Assembly (NCBI RefSeq): GCF_032854445.1
Contig: NC_088298.1
Coordinates: forward strand, 9,721,504-9,785,503
Origin: Liolophura sinensis
Taxonomy: Eukaryota > Mollusca > Polyplacophora > Chitonida > Chitonidae
Direction of reading: 5' to 3'
DNA length: 64,000 nucleotides
A program made the position numbers and the translations under genes. Positions within the stretch are counted from its first letter, which is position 1. Each line of letters opens with the position of its first letter. Of this stretch, positions 50,601 to 59,098 are shown one piece after another. Under the pieces are notes generated by a model that was given only the letters and a program-made list of their open reading frames with translations, was not told where the DNA came from and made no database searches.

Positions 50601-51916
50601 AACATCATTATTTTCTCTACACGTTTTATTTTACCGGTGGCAAACTAAAGATCAGATTTCATCATTAGGAGAAAAAATTAAATGACCACTTGCAAGGTTT
50701 TACACCGACTCCGATTCTGGCCATGCCATTCTCTTGCGTTTTCTATCATCATTTCTAAAAAGTGTTTCTCTTTGTACAAATCCGTCCTAAATGTGTACTT
50801 TGTACACTTTCTTAGTTAGTTGGTGGTTTGTGTACAACATTGTTTTGGAAATATATCGCTATATTTCGCTTCGTGGTAAATGAGGTTGTAATTTAGAATC
50901 TGCTTCTCGTAGTTCCGGCTTTTTCATGTAAGGAAGTTTTGTCAGATAACTCGATAATGGGGGTGCTGTCCGTTTCAGGGGTCCGCCGCATTGTGGTATA
51001 ATTTACACAGGAACGGAGATCCGGACAGTAGACATTTACATGCCGGATGTCCCGTTTTAATCGGATCAAAATGGGGTAAGGACATTTACAGCATTTAGCA
51101 CAATATGTAATAATCACCTGCTACAAATCATAAACATTCAAATCCAATAATAAAACATCCAAATAATATTTTATGTATTAATTAATTTATTTATTTATCC
51201 TACTGGATTGTGTTATATTTAGAATATATTAAGACGACGCCTGCAACGATGGTAAAGTTTATCGGTGGAAAAACCGGCAAACGTTTACGTGATGTGGAAC
51301 GAGTTGTTTCAGCCTTTTGGCAAGGAAATTGGGCACCGGTCAAATTAGTACTTAGTTTGTCTATTTTTCTAGCGATTTAGCTTTAAAAATGAGCGGGGGG
51401 GGGGGGGGGGTATTAGTTAGTCTTACTTATTATCCATACCCGTATTTATCAAGTAACTTACGACTTAAGGCATAAACTTCACATCTGTAGGTCATTAAAA
51501 AGCAATCTTAGAACATCAAAGAACTCAAAAAGTATTCAGTACATTGTTCCGCAGTAATGAATCTATAGAAACAGTAGTAAAGCATTTTATTTGTAGCTGT
51601 TTGAATTATTTACCTAAGTCTTAATCTATGCATGGAAATAAGACGTTTGATAAATATGGGACATGAATACGTGTGACCATTTGCCAACTATCACACTACT
51701 CTCTATGCTGTACGCCAATCAACATACCAACCTACATTCAGACAGGTACATCGGCTTTACAGTCAAGTACATGTATGAATGGACGTAAACCCGAATCAGT
51801 AATACAAATACACAAGTCATACTATGACCCTGTTTTTTGTTACAGTTGCAAATAAATGGATGCGTGAAATCGGACAAACATTTCGAAGGCCTTGCGCTAC
51901 TAACAAGAACATTTGA
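41673..51916 (+). CDS. P4HA: Prolyl 4-hydroxylase alpha subunit, gene 2 (13 exons)
   Basis: Exons: 41673-41875, 42586-42752, 43157-43491, 44795-44846, 45366-45520, 46609-46773, 47334-47392, 47557-47671, 48395-48445, 49032-49115, 50530-50598, 50979-51075, 51846-51916. All junctions are GT/AG with matching phases; total 1623 nt (540 aa). It starts with a signal peptide (VSLLVCVLGLIFVLPQSHS), then the P4Ha_N region, a substrate-binding TPR region (exons 3-5) and the dioxygenase domain: VVNYGLGGLYIPHSD with HxD, GGATVFPKLKTRIPVV, LHAGCPVLIGSKW with the distal His and Lys. It ends CATNKNI then stop. It lies divergent to gene 1 with 10.3 kb between the two ATGs; nine of 13 exons are the same length as in gene 1. 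Role by family: procollagen prolyl 4-hydroxylation in the ER with PDI as beta subunit. A polyA signal lies 217 nt after the stop. Introns hold SINEs, a long-TIR MITE and a minisatellite that runs into the exon 6 acceptor. Confidence 0.96.
42040..42345 (+). mobile_element. Chimeric SINE in P4HA gene 2 intron 1
   Basis: The family A head (GAGGTGGTTAGCAAGCCAGC, box B GTGAGTTCAAGTCTAGCTC) runs to CTTCCTCTCCG. From about 42149 to 42294 an unrelated 146-bp segment replaces the core (GACCCGTATCAGTATAATAG ... TCCTGCAACAAGAAGGCATA). The family A tail then resumes at ACCATAATGCTGGCTGCCGT. Confidence 0.75.
45058..45255 (+). mobile_element. SINE family A in P4HA gene 2 intron 4
   Basis: GACACCGTGGCCGAGGGGCT joins directly to the box B half, so part of the head is deleted; tail AACACCAATCAAATGAATAA. 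Confidence 0.82.
45640..45790 (-). mobile_element. SINE family A fragment in P4HA gene 2 intron 5
   Basis: TTTATTTGGTTGCTGTTTTA to CATATCTTTCCACTAACGGC; head missing. Confidence 0.8.
46200..46608 (+). repeat. 44-bp minisatellite ending at the exon 6 acceptor of P4HA gene 2
   Basis: Unit CACATCTGTTTTGTCTTTCC TGGACACGAAGCTTAGATTC, about 9 copies. The last unit, CACACCTGTTTTGTCTTTTC TGTCGTTAG, supplies the polypyrimidine tract and the AG of exon 6. Confidence 0.88.
46875..46985 (-). repeat. DR1 copy g, in P4HA gene 2 intron 6
   Basis: GACAAGAGGCCGCATTTCAC and ACGTGTGACCATTTCCCAAT on the plus strand; antisense to the host gene. Confidence 0.65.
47689..47816 (-). mobile_element. SINE family A fragment next to the exon 8 donor
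   Basis: Its tail begins 17 nt past the P4HA gene 2 exon 8 donor. Reads TTTACTAGTGCTTTACGCCG to CAGAGCCCGGTGAAAGTCAC; head missing. Confidence 0.8.
48461..48486 (+). repeat. C-run and (CA)n microsatellite after P4HA gene 2 exon 9
   Basis: TCCCCCCCCCC followed by ACACACACACACAC begins about 17 nt past the exon 9 donor. Confidence 0.85.
48750..48975 (-). repeat. DR1 copy h, in P4HA gene 2 intron 9
   Basis: TTTATGCATTTACATGAACA, GACAAGTGGCCGTATTTCAC and AACGTGTGACCATTTGCCAA; antisense to the host gene. Confidence 0.7.
49278..50091 (-). mobile_element. Long-TIR MITE, copy 1 (in P4HA gene 2 intron 10)
   Basis: An 814-bp element with long imperfect inverted repeats (roughly 300 bp per arm). The left arm includes TTGCCTTTAGTCAGTGACAT and the right end reads GCAATTTTGGTAGAGAGTAT then GGCTGATTTTAC, the mirror of the left. 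The ends begin with TAT, suggesting a TA-type target. The interior GAGATCATATACT is in the opposite sense to copy 2. No coding sequence, so it is non-autonomous. Confidence 0.65.
50137..50405 (-). mobile_element. SINE family A, full length, in P4HA gene 2 intron 10
   Basis: A complete copy, tail TTTATTTATTTGATTGGTGT, head AACCAACTGAGCCACCGAGC; close to consensus. Confidence 0.92.
51665..51715 (-). repeat. DR1 copy i, fragment in P4HA gene 2 intron 12
   Basis: ACGTGTGACCATTTGCCAAC TATCACACTACTCTCTATGC; terminal part only. Confidence 0.6.
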
Positions 51917-52132
51917 CCGAGTATCCCAGTTAAGGAAGTGGTGAATTGCGAGAGAGCAAAATCATTGCGGTTGAGCCTGAAGACGTGTCGGTTTGTGTTG
52001 TTTTACAGTGAGTGTTCCTACTGAGAAGTTATGAGCACATAGACCACGGATACAGAGACCTGTAGGATTTAATAACAAGCAGACAGGAAATCCTGAACTT
52101 ACTCTATGCATGTAATATTCTCAGCGAAGACA

Positions 52133-52138
52133 AATAAA
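52133..52138 (+). terminator. P4HA gene 2 polyadenylation signal
   Basis: AATAAA 217 nt after the stop codon, before the SINE at 52177. Confidence 0.5.
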
Positions 52139-52176
52139 AATAATGGCATTCTGAAAATATATTATTATCCGCTACA

Positions 52177-52422
52177 GGGTGGCCGATATGGTAGGTACGC
52201 CATCACAGTGCAATGAACTGGGAGCCTTTCACAATGCGGTCGCCGTGTGTTCAAGTCCAGCTCATGCCGGCTTCCTCTCCGACCGTACGTAGGAAGGTCA
52301 GTGGATGAGCGTGGGTTTCCTCCGGTGTGGTTTCCTCCCATCATAATGTTGCATAGCCGCCGTCGTATAAGTGAAATATTCTACAGGATGGCGTAAAACA
52401 GCAATCAAATAAATAAATATTA
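52177..52422 (+). mobile_element. SINE family A downstream of P4HA gene 2
   Basis: Head GGGTGGCCGATATGGTAGGT, box B region GTGTTCAAGTCCAGCTCATG, tail AACAGCAATCAAATAAATAA; several small gaps. Confidence 0.87.
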
Positions 52423-52426
52423 TCTG

Positions 52427-52900
52427 CTACATTTTCCTCATACTTATTAATTTATAAACACATGTCCAAATTAATCTGTTGCATGCCAACTGAAGTCTGT
52501 TTTCTTCGTCTTGAGAGTCAGGGTGGTTCTCGTATATGTAACACAGTGCTTTAAAGTATACTTTTGTCGTATAGAACGTCAGTTTTTCTTGGTTAATCTC
52601 TGGTAAAGTATAGCGGTACCATCTGTGTACAGTCCGCATGCTTGTTTCCTCGATTGATGATGTTGAATGGAAGATGTATGCAGATTGTGTTTCGTTTCGC
52701 GATATGTTTAAAGTGAACTTAAAGTCAGCCACTACAGCTGAATTAATTAATAAAGTAGTATTCCAGAAATGTTTTAAAAATATTTTTAAAAATTCTACAC
52801 CTCTTAGCAACAAAATAAATAGCAAATTATATTCAATACCTGGCCACTCATTTGGTGACGCCATTTTACAATGGTATAGCTGTCTAGAGTAACGCCACAA
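52427..52900 (-). CDS. Unassigned 157-aa single-exon ORF
   Basis: An uninterrupted ATG-to-stop frame of 157 codons, long for this AT-rich spacer, lies on the strand opposite P4HA gene 2 and about 0.5 kb beyond that gene's last exon. The predicted protein has a hydrophobic patch near residues 26-45 (NLLFILLLRGVEFLKIFLK) and a mixed polar C-terminal half with several Trp, Tyr and Cys residues; no family motif recognised. Its stop abuts the tail of a SINE at 52177-52422. An internal Met (MASPNEW) could also be the start. It may be a lineage-specific gene, an exon of one, or chance. Confidence 0.25.
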   Translation of the reverse strand: MWRYSRQLYHCKMASPNEWPGIEYNLLFILLLRGVEFLKIFLKHFWNTTLLINSAVVADFKFTLNISRNETQSAYIFHSTSSIEETSMRTVHRWYRYTLPEINQEKLTFYTTKVYFKALCYIYENHPDSQDEENRLQLACNRLIWTCVYKLISMRKM

Positions 52901-53474
52901 AACCTAGGAGCTCTCCCATACGGTCGGTATTAAACAATGTGTCAGTGAGAAAATACGAAAAGAAACGCCTGATACCCAACCAAAGAGTATTAGTTCTGTG
53001 CCGATGTTTCTTTTAGCCCAGTGCTCAAGCTGGCCGATCTTCGTGGGCACTATCCTCGTGTTTCAGCGGTCCTGCTCGTCCTCGTCTTCGACCTGCATGG
53101 GTGTAAGCTTTAGGCCTAGCTGGCTGTATCGACATCAGGGAATTTACCGAACATAAATCTCTTTCATGTCGATTTCGGGAAGATATTTTCGTAATAAATC
53201 TGTCTTTCGTAAGGAAAAATAATGCAACGCCACAATATTTTTCATCAAGCAATGACTCTCCCCGTGCCAGTTTTTTGCCAGCTCACCCTGACAAGTTACT
53301 GCAGTATTCTGCCCAACATGGGTCACATTGTGACACGGGCAGCCGTTATCAGTTTCCTGCTTATGAATGTGCATTTCACAATACATCAACTTAACACTTA
53401 GACTACCCGTAAAATCCAGTTGTGCATCGATATCTGTCTATCCACTATACGGAACCACGCTGACAAAAGAGAGC

Positions 53475-54409
53475 TATAGTCTATTTCTTTTTCGCCACGA
53501 TATGGCTGAAATATTGCCGATGTGGCGTTAAACCATAATCATTCATTCTATTTCTTTTAGAGAGTCGTCTACATTCAGTTGTCTGTAAAATCAGTCATAC
53601 CCACTACCGACATTGCCTTTAGTCACTGACACGTAACACCATACGATCTGCGCATCAATATGTTGAACGTCCATATCATTGCAAGGAAAATAAAGTTACA
53701 ACGTTTTTTCTAATTCATAATGTCAAAGTCCATAAGCTCGTTTTCGATGGAAAGAACGCATTACCTTCGATGACGTCATAATCATTCAAAAAACCAGTGG
53801 CATGCTGGTTACTGGGCGGAGTTTAATATGTTTTGACGGAGGTCGACACCAGTTACCTGAACTGCTATCGGTTTTACTGTATATCTTGTTTCTAACACTG
53901 TCATATTTGAAATTGTAAATACGTTTAGTATAACCTTAATAAGTGAATTTTATTTTATCTCTTGCAGTATATGATCTCATGGCAATATCATTTTAAAGTT
54001 GGATTTTAGGAAATTTTGTTTTAAATCACAATGTAGTCTATTCGCTTAGAGTGGAGTGTAGGCTGTGTTAGTGCGTGCAGTTTGTTCTAGCCACACCATG
54101 GTGCACCTTTTGTAATTTGTAAAACAAATTACTCTCCACGCCCATTCCTCAGCATGCCTCTGTCTTTTAAAATAATTATGACGTCACCCGAGGCAATGAG
54201 TTCTTGACGTGGAGTTTATGCAGTTCAACGTTATAAATTAGAAAGATTTGTTCTAATTTGATTTTCTTGCAAGAATATGGTCTTCCAACATATCCATGTC
54301 TAGAGCTTGTGTTGTTACATGTCACTGACTAAAGGCAATTTTGGTAGCGAGAATGACTGATTTTACAAAGAGCTGAATATAGGTGACTCTCTAAAGGAAA
54401 TCGACTATA
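53475..54409 (+). mobile_element. Long-TIR MITE, copy 2
   Basis: The same family as 49278-50091 in the opposite orientation: arms carry TTTAGAGAGTCGTCTAC...TTGCCTTTAGTCACTGACA on the left and ACTAAAGGCAATTTTGGTAG...GACTCTCTAAAGGAAATC on the right. The arms pair over roughly 300 bp. The left arm is interrupted by a nested 55-bp insertion with a 12-bp target duplication. No open frame of note. Confidence 0.65.
53492..53546 (-). mobile_element. Short SINE-like fragment nested in the MITE
   Basis: A 55-bp segment (ATTATGGTTTAACGCCACAT and CGGCAATATTTCAGCC on the minus strand) is flanked by a 12-bp direct repeat, TCTATTTCTTTT (53480-53491, 53547-53558). The same sequence recurs at 33412-33470 and, in part, at 38334-38360 and 63145-63175, so it is a dispersed element. 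Confidence 0.6.
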
Positions 54410-54657
54410 AAAGGCTTTTTGGCGTGACAGTCAATTATCACGTGACGCTTTCGGCTCTGGTCATTGGCCAAGTTCATGGCTACTCGATCCGTCAGTGCCA
54501 TATCCCCAACGCTGAACTTAATCATCTCGGCTTTCAAAACTTTATAGGATTCTTTACATATTTTTGTGATAACCTGTTCTATATCCCTTTTTCTATGTAT
54601 ATATAGTGGCAGACTTGTTTACCTTAAGACAAGCAGTGTTCGTTTGTAACCTTTGTA

Positions 54658-54735
54658 ACCGCTGTATGTAGAAAACGTGTAATAACTGTATGTAGAAAAC
54701 GTGTAATAACTGTATGTAGAAAACGTGTGATAACA
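54658..54735 (+). repeat. 24-bp tandem repeat, block 1
   Basis: Unit CTGTATGTAGAAAACGTGTA ATAA, a little over three copies, directly at the 3' side of the LINE fragment. Confidence 0.88.
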
Positions 54736-54960
54736 CGCCAGCGATGATGTCAAATAAATCATATATAGAGTTGACTGTGTAGAATCTTTGCCGACATGGG
54801 CAAACTCTACACAGTCAACCAGGATATGTTTGATGCCATATTCAGCATCACATGCTCCCATCTAAGATGAAATTGTGTGTTAGACGAGAATGCAGTACTT
54901 CGTCTCTAAGAGACATTCGACGAGTATAGGAACTGTAGCCAATGAATGGAATGCACTGTA
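54736..54960 (-). mobile_element. LINE 3' fragment (post-RT Cys/His tail), I/Jockey-like
   Basis: On the minus strand two overlapping frames give RRMSLRDEVLHSRLTHNFIL and CDAEYGIKHILVDCVEFAHV. They resemble the segment after the reverse transcriptase or RNase H in I- and Jockey-type LINEs (R.DEVVLTRLRIGHTRLTH.YLL ... C..C...LTVEHILLDCVDF). One frameshift separates them, and the usual RLRIGH stretch is shortened. The fragment is flanked on both sides by the same 24-bp tandem repeat. Confidence 0.6.
54769..54820. repeat. 14-bp perfect inverted repeat within the LINE fragment
   Basis: GTTGACTGTGTAGA and its mirror TCTACACAGTCAAC are separated by about 22 bp containing GCCGACATGGGC; could fold as a hairpin in the LINE tail. 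Confidence 0.7.
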
Positions 54961-55215
54961 TATAGAAAACACGTAACAACTGTATGTAGGAAAGGTAGAA
55001 ACGTATGTAGAAACGTGTGATAACTGTATGTAGAAAACATGTAATAACTGCATGTAAGAAAGGTGTAATAACTGTATGTAGAAAAGGTGTAATAACTATG
55101 TAGAAAAGGTGTAATAACTGTATGTAAAAACATGTAACAACTATATGTAGAAAACATGTAACACCTGTATGTAGAAAAGGTGTAATCACTGTATGCAGAA
55201 AACGTGTAATAAATG
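54955..55215 (+). repeat. 24-bp tandem repeat, block 2
   Basis: The same CTGTATGTAGAAAACGTGTA unit, about 11 variable copies, on the other side of the LINE fragment. Confidence 0.88.
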
Positions 55216-55347
55216 ATGAAAGAAAAACATCATCCTACATATGTAACCTGTAAATGGAAGACGTAGTTTTCTGGTCCAGTGCTTAATATAAATACTTTCG
55301 CCATCATGAGTTCATGAGCCATCATGTTAATGCTCATTATTTACTGA

Positions 55348-55482
55348 TTTGATTGATACTCAAGAATATTTCACGTCTACGTCGGCAGCCAGAATTATGG
55401 TGGGAGGAAATCGGCACAACCCGGGGAAACCCATGACCATCAGCAGGTTGTTGACAGATCTTCCCATCTTTCCCATGAACTG
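55348..55482 (-). mobile_element. SINE family A fragment
   Basis: GATTTGATTGATACTCAAGA to TGACAGATCTTCCCATCTTT; partly deleted, head missing. Confidence 0.75.
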
Positions 55483-55977
55483 GACCTGAGTTAACGTTAA
55501 ATGTTTTCCTAAAATTTATTTAACACGTAGCGTAATATCGGATGGGCATAAAAAAATGGGCTGCATTGCTCTGTTATACTTTGTTCAAACCTTTTCAAAC
55601 TTTAGACATTTAAATGGCATGATTTTGTTGATATACTGACCAATTTTCAAGGTCATAACTTGAGTAGTCTGTACAAAGGTTAAAATGAAAACATAGCCTC
55701 ATAAACGCACGTTCCGGCGACCCACATTGCATCACCTGCCAGGTGTCATGAGTAGAGCGCACGCTGCACCTGGGTGACACGCATCAAGGACTGCTGGAAA
55801 AAATTACTCTTAAGGAGATTCGGGACTCAATCAGTTCATGGAAAAAACGTTTACACGCCGTTTACCGAGAAGATGGAGGACCAGTTGATCACCTTTTCAC
55901 GTGAAACAAGGTAGAACATCATTTTGAAATGTCCTGAACATGCGTTTTTTTGATTTTGGTCCCAATGAACAGAAATC

Positions 55978-56415
55978 TTAAAGGATGAAAATTGAAATTT
56001 GGTCTGTATACTTAGGACATATGGCTTTTAAGTGTGTTAATTTTAGAAGCTGACGTAAGAGGGTCTCGGAGATACTATCAACAAAACAATTTTCCTTAGC
56101 TTGACATGGTACAATAATAACATATTGTCGCCTCTGTATAGGTGAGAAGTCCACCGTAGTTTGGCGTAGCACAAAAACAACATCGCTAATTTCGATGAAA
56201 TGGTCATTGCGATCACTATAGTTTATCTGCACAGTGTAATTACAAGAATCCCTTGCTGGTTCATTCTTCAAAGGCGTGACTTTAGCTGATGATGGCCATC
56301 CATTTATTAATGTTAGCACTAGTTTGGCTCCGTTTTTATGCAAGAAATTTGTCAAGAACCACCGTGAAGGTAGACGGTTTCCACCGAGCCCTGTGCGATT
56401 TAACTTTTCGTGCAT
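55978..56415 (-). CDS. Unassigned 145-aa ORF downstream of the DUF885 exons
   Basis: An open frame of 145 codons on the same strand as the DUF885 gene, starting 181 nt past its stop. It is not a continuation of that gene. It has no clear signal peptide or membrane segment; a middle part with alternating hydrophobic residues (HFIEISDVVFVLRQTTVDF) could form beta strands. No motif recognised. It may be 3' UTR of the DUF885 gene read by chance, or a small separate gene. Confidence 0.22.
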   Translation of the reverse strand: MHEKLNRTGLGGNRLPSRWFLTNFLHKNGAKLVLTLINGWPSSAKVTPLKNEPARDSCNYTVQINYSDRNDHFIEISDVVFVLRQTTVDFSPIQRRQYVIIVPCQAKENCFVDSISETLLRQLLKLTHLKAICPKYTDQISIFIL

Positions 56416-56595
56416 ATAAACCCATTACGACAAAGTAAATAATGTTTTTTGACAAAAGAAAAAACACCATTTTTCTGTAAGTGAGAAGAAAATACAAACC
56501 AGCGACTTACTCAAAACACAACAATTTAATGCTGTTCCCCTCAGCAATAGACCTACTCAACATTGTGTTTAAGTCAGATTTCACTGGCCGTTGTC

Positions 56596-58183
56596 TCAAC
56601 CAACCGGATTTGGTATAACAGAAGCCACTTTCCTTCTCACCCAATCGTTGACAACCTTTTCCAGCACTCTGATTGGTAGAGCTCCAGCATTGAGAATGGT
56701 GCTGTGAAAATCTCTGACATCAAAGTGAAATCCTGGTGAACAGAAATCAGAGGGCGCTTAAATGTGAACTACTAAGATTTTCGATCTGAAATTAAAAGTG
56801 ACTTAAGAGTAAACCTATGTATTGTTGTATATTGTAGTGTTTTGAGACATATTTTTCTTCTAATTGGTGTACATAAATGCAATTTGTAACCTATGTTTGG
56901 ATAGAAATAAATGGCACAAATTTGGACTACATAAAATTGGCTGAAAGCGACGTGGCATGAGTTTTTGAACGTCGTGGCGTGAAAGTTCATTAATCCGAAC
57001 GTCAACAACTAAAAAAAAAACAGTTACAAATTTCAACACTGACATATGTCAGTGTTCCCCAAAAAGCCTATTACTGGCTTCAGGAAATTTCTGACAAATA
57101 CTGAATCGTATTTTTGTAGTCAGTAAAAACCAATATATGATTCAGTGTTTCGAGATTTATTAAAACCGAGTCATGTATCGCCTTGTGTCATTAGAGTTGT
57201 TATAGTCCTCCACTTTGCGAAGTATCAGTCGAATTGGAAATAAAGAGGAATGTTGTACATTTGTAGGGTTGTCTTTCTGAAGTAACATATTGTGTTTAAT
57301 GTCAAATTAGCCAATCAGTTTACCAGTTCACATGAAACACCGTCATTGAGGTAAACTACCACGTGTTCTCACAAGATGACCGCTACGGCAGTGTCATAGT
57401 TTTCTTGTTTATTTCACTTGACATTATATCCATTTTCCTGTAGGGAAAAGGGTCATTTGCCTGAAATTTTCTTACAAAATTCTTTCAACCATATAATGTC
57501 AGAAACAATGTGGAAAAATAAAACTATAATTCCTCCTTTTGGCTATGTAGACTAGTCTTACCCAGTTTTTTTCTCGCCGTTTCTCGCAGCTCTCGGAGTT
57601 TCAGTTCGCCAATCTTGTATGCGCATGCCTGTCCAGGCCACGTGATGTAGCGGTCAATCTCAATCTCTACCTCATAACGAGGTGAAGACGTGTATTTCAA
57701 CATGTAGTTGATGGCTTGGTCACGTGTCCAGCTAATCCAATAAGATAAGAGATTTCAAAAGATATTAATCTAGTTTTCTAGTTTTTTAAATAAATATTTG
57801 AGAATAAGAAATATTGATCCATTTTATAGCTTTTCTAAAAGTAGTACTGACGACGCCAGAAATGGTTCACTCCAAAGCGATTTCACAAAACAGTTTCTCG
57901 AACTTTGATTCTTTACTGCAGAACAATGTACCAACCACAATTAGAGTAATTTCCTGTTCTGACTTTGGCATTTTAAGCACTTTTCATTTATGGTCTGTCC
58001 TAAGTTGCTTGATAATTACGAGCCCTGTTCAGCAATTTCCAGGTACATACTCTGCAGGTACATGGCCGCTACTTTCCCAAAACATGGTAGGAAGCTTAAA
58101 CTCAAACTCACCCTTTTGCGTGCATACCCGTATCGACCACCAGGCGAACTGCCCGGAGCATTTCCTCTGAGTAGCGACCTAGT
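56596..58183 (-). CDS. DUF885-family protein, last three exons (partial)
   Basis: Exons in order: 58112-58183, 57562-57731, 56596-56732. They join in frame (AAA GG|C TGG and CTG G|GA) and give 126 C-terminal residues. Motifs of the DUF885 family appear in order: GRYSEEMLRAVRLVVDTG, MHAKGWTRDQAINYML, EIDRYITWPGQACAYKIGEL and FDVRDFHSTILNAGALPIRV, followed by VLEKVVNDWV and a stop. The family resembles zinc-dependent peptidases, and its HExxE-type region would lie upstream; I found no such exon in the remaining 5.8 kb. Either the gene continues past the window through a long intron that contains the 58646-61992 element, or it is a 5'-truncated copy. Enzymatic role is unproven. Reading frames and splice sites of the visible part are clean. 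Confidence 0.82.
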
Positions 58184-58645
58184 CTGTACAAATATAGCAA
58201 GTAAATGTCAGCAGGAACAACAACAACAGACGCCAGGGGGACAGCGATTACGGCTTCCAGCAACTAAGGCAAATTTATTGAGTACCATAAAGAGAGTGGA
58301 ACACTTTATCTGTATACAATAGTTCCTGTGTTAACCAAGAAGTCATTTAACAATTTTGATATTGGGACCTGTTGTCGCAGACGAGACCGTCTCCATAGTT
58401 TAGCAGGGATTTAACTTTCAGTCTGCCACCGAAAAAAATCGACACAGCATTTTTAACATCAAAATTTAGTTTTGCCTATTGATTTACGTACTAAAACATT
58501 AAACAGTAAATACGTTTTAGTTCTGGTTATCGTGCCATAGCGGTATGCCATAGTGACACGCCCAACTTATTTCTCCATCTCCAGCCGTCGCTCCCTCCAC
58601 TTTTGCGCACGCGCATTGCTTACACTAGAGCTTAAGCGTTTATGT

Positions 58646-59098
58646 GGACACAGACCCCCATTACAACTTCCGTTTTTCAGTAGGGACGATTGTAGTTCTG
58701 TGTATTTTAGGGTGTAAAGTCTTTTTTTGCTGTCAGCCTGCCGTTTTAGGTGTACAGGTGCATGCTTGGTATCAAAATGATGGAAATTGTCTAAGCTTTG
58801 GGCAGGTATGAGTTTTAATGGTGAAAGTTTGAAATTCTGGGCGAGAGGACACAAGGAGACAGGTGGTGATGAGGCTGCGAGTGACGTCCCCTTGGCGTTG
58901 CTAGGCACCCCTCCCAGCTGCCGGCATGGAAAGGTCCAGATTTTGACGGTCAACCTATGTCAAGATTTTTACAGCTTCTTTCTCACATGCTGGGCCAGGT
59001 ATGCACCAAAGCTTATTGGCCTCGGAATGTTTGGGACTGAGCTACAGCGCTAAACGTTAACATTGTCGCTTATGGAAAACTAATGGGGGTCTGTGGCC
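58646..59098 (+). repeat. Terminal direct repeat, left arm
   Basis: A 453-bp arm identical to 61540-61992, bounded by 15-bp perfect inverted ends (CACAGACCCCCATTA) inside slightly longer imperfect ones. The short open frames in it on both strands are duplicated in the other arm and have no known domain. Confidence 0.85.

Noticed and set aside
54848-55189. 113-codon minus ORF with repeated Thr/Phe/Leu/His
   Set aside because: Mostly the 24-bp minisatellite in frame; only its last residues are LINE-derived.
58567-58953. 128-codon minus ORF and matching 88-codon plus ORF, repeated at 61506-61947
   Set aside because: They lie largely in the 453-bp arms and are duplicated only because the arms are; no domain recognised.
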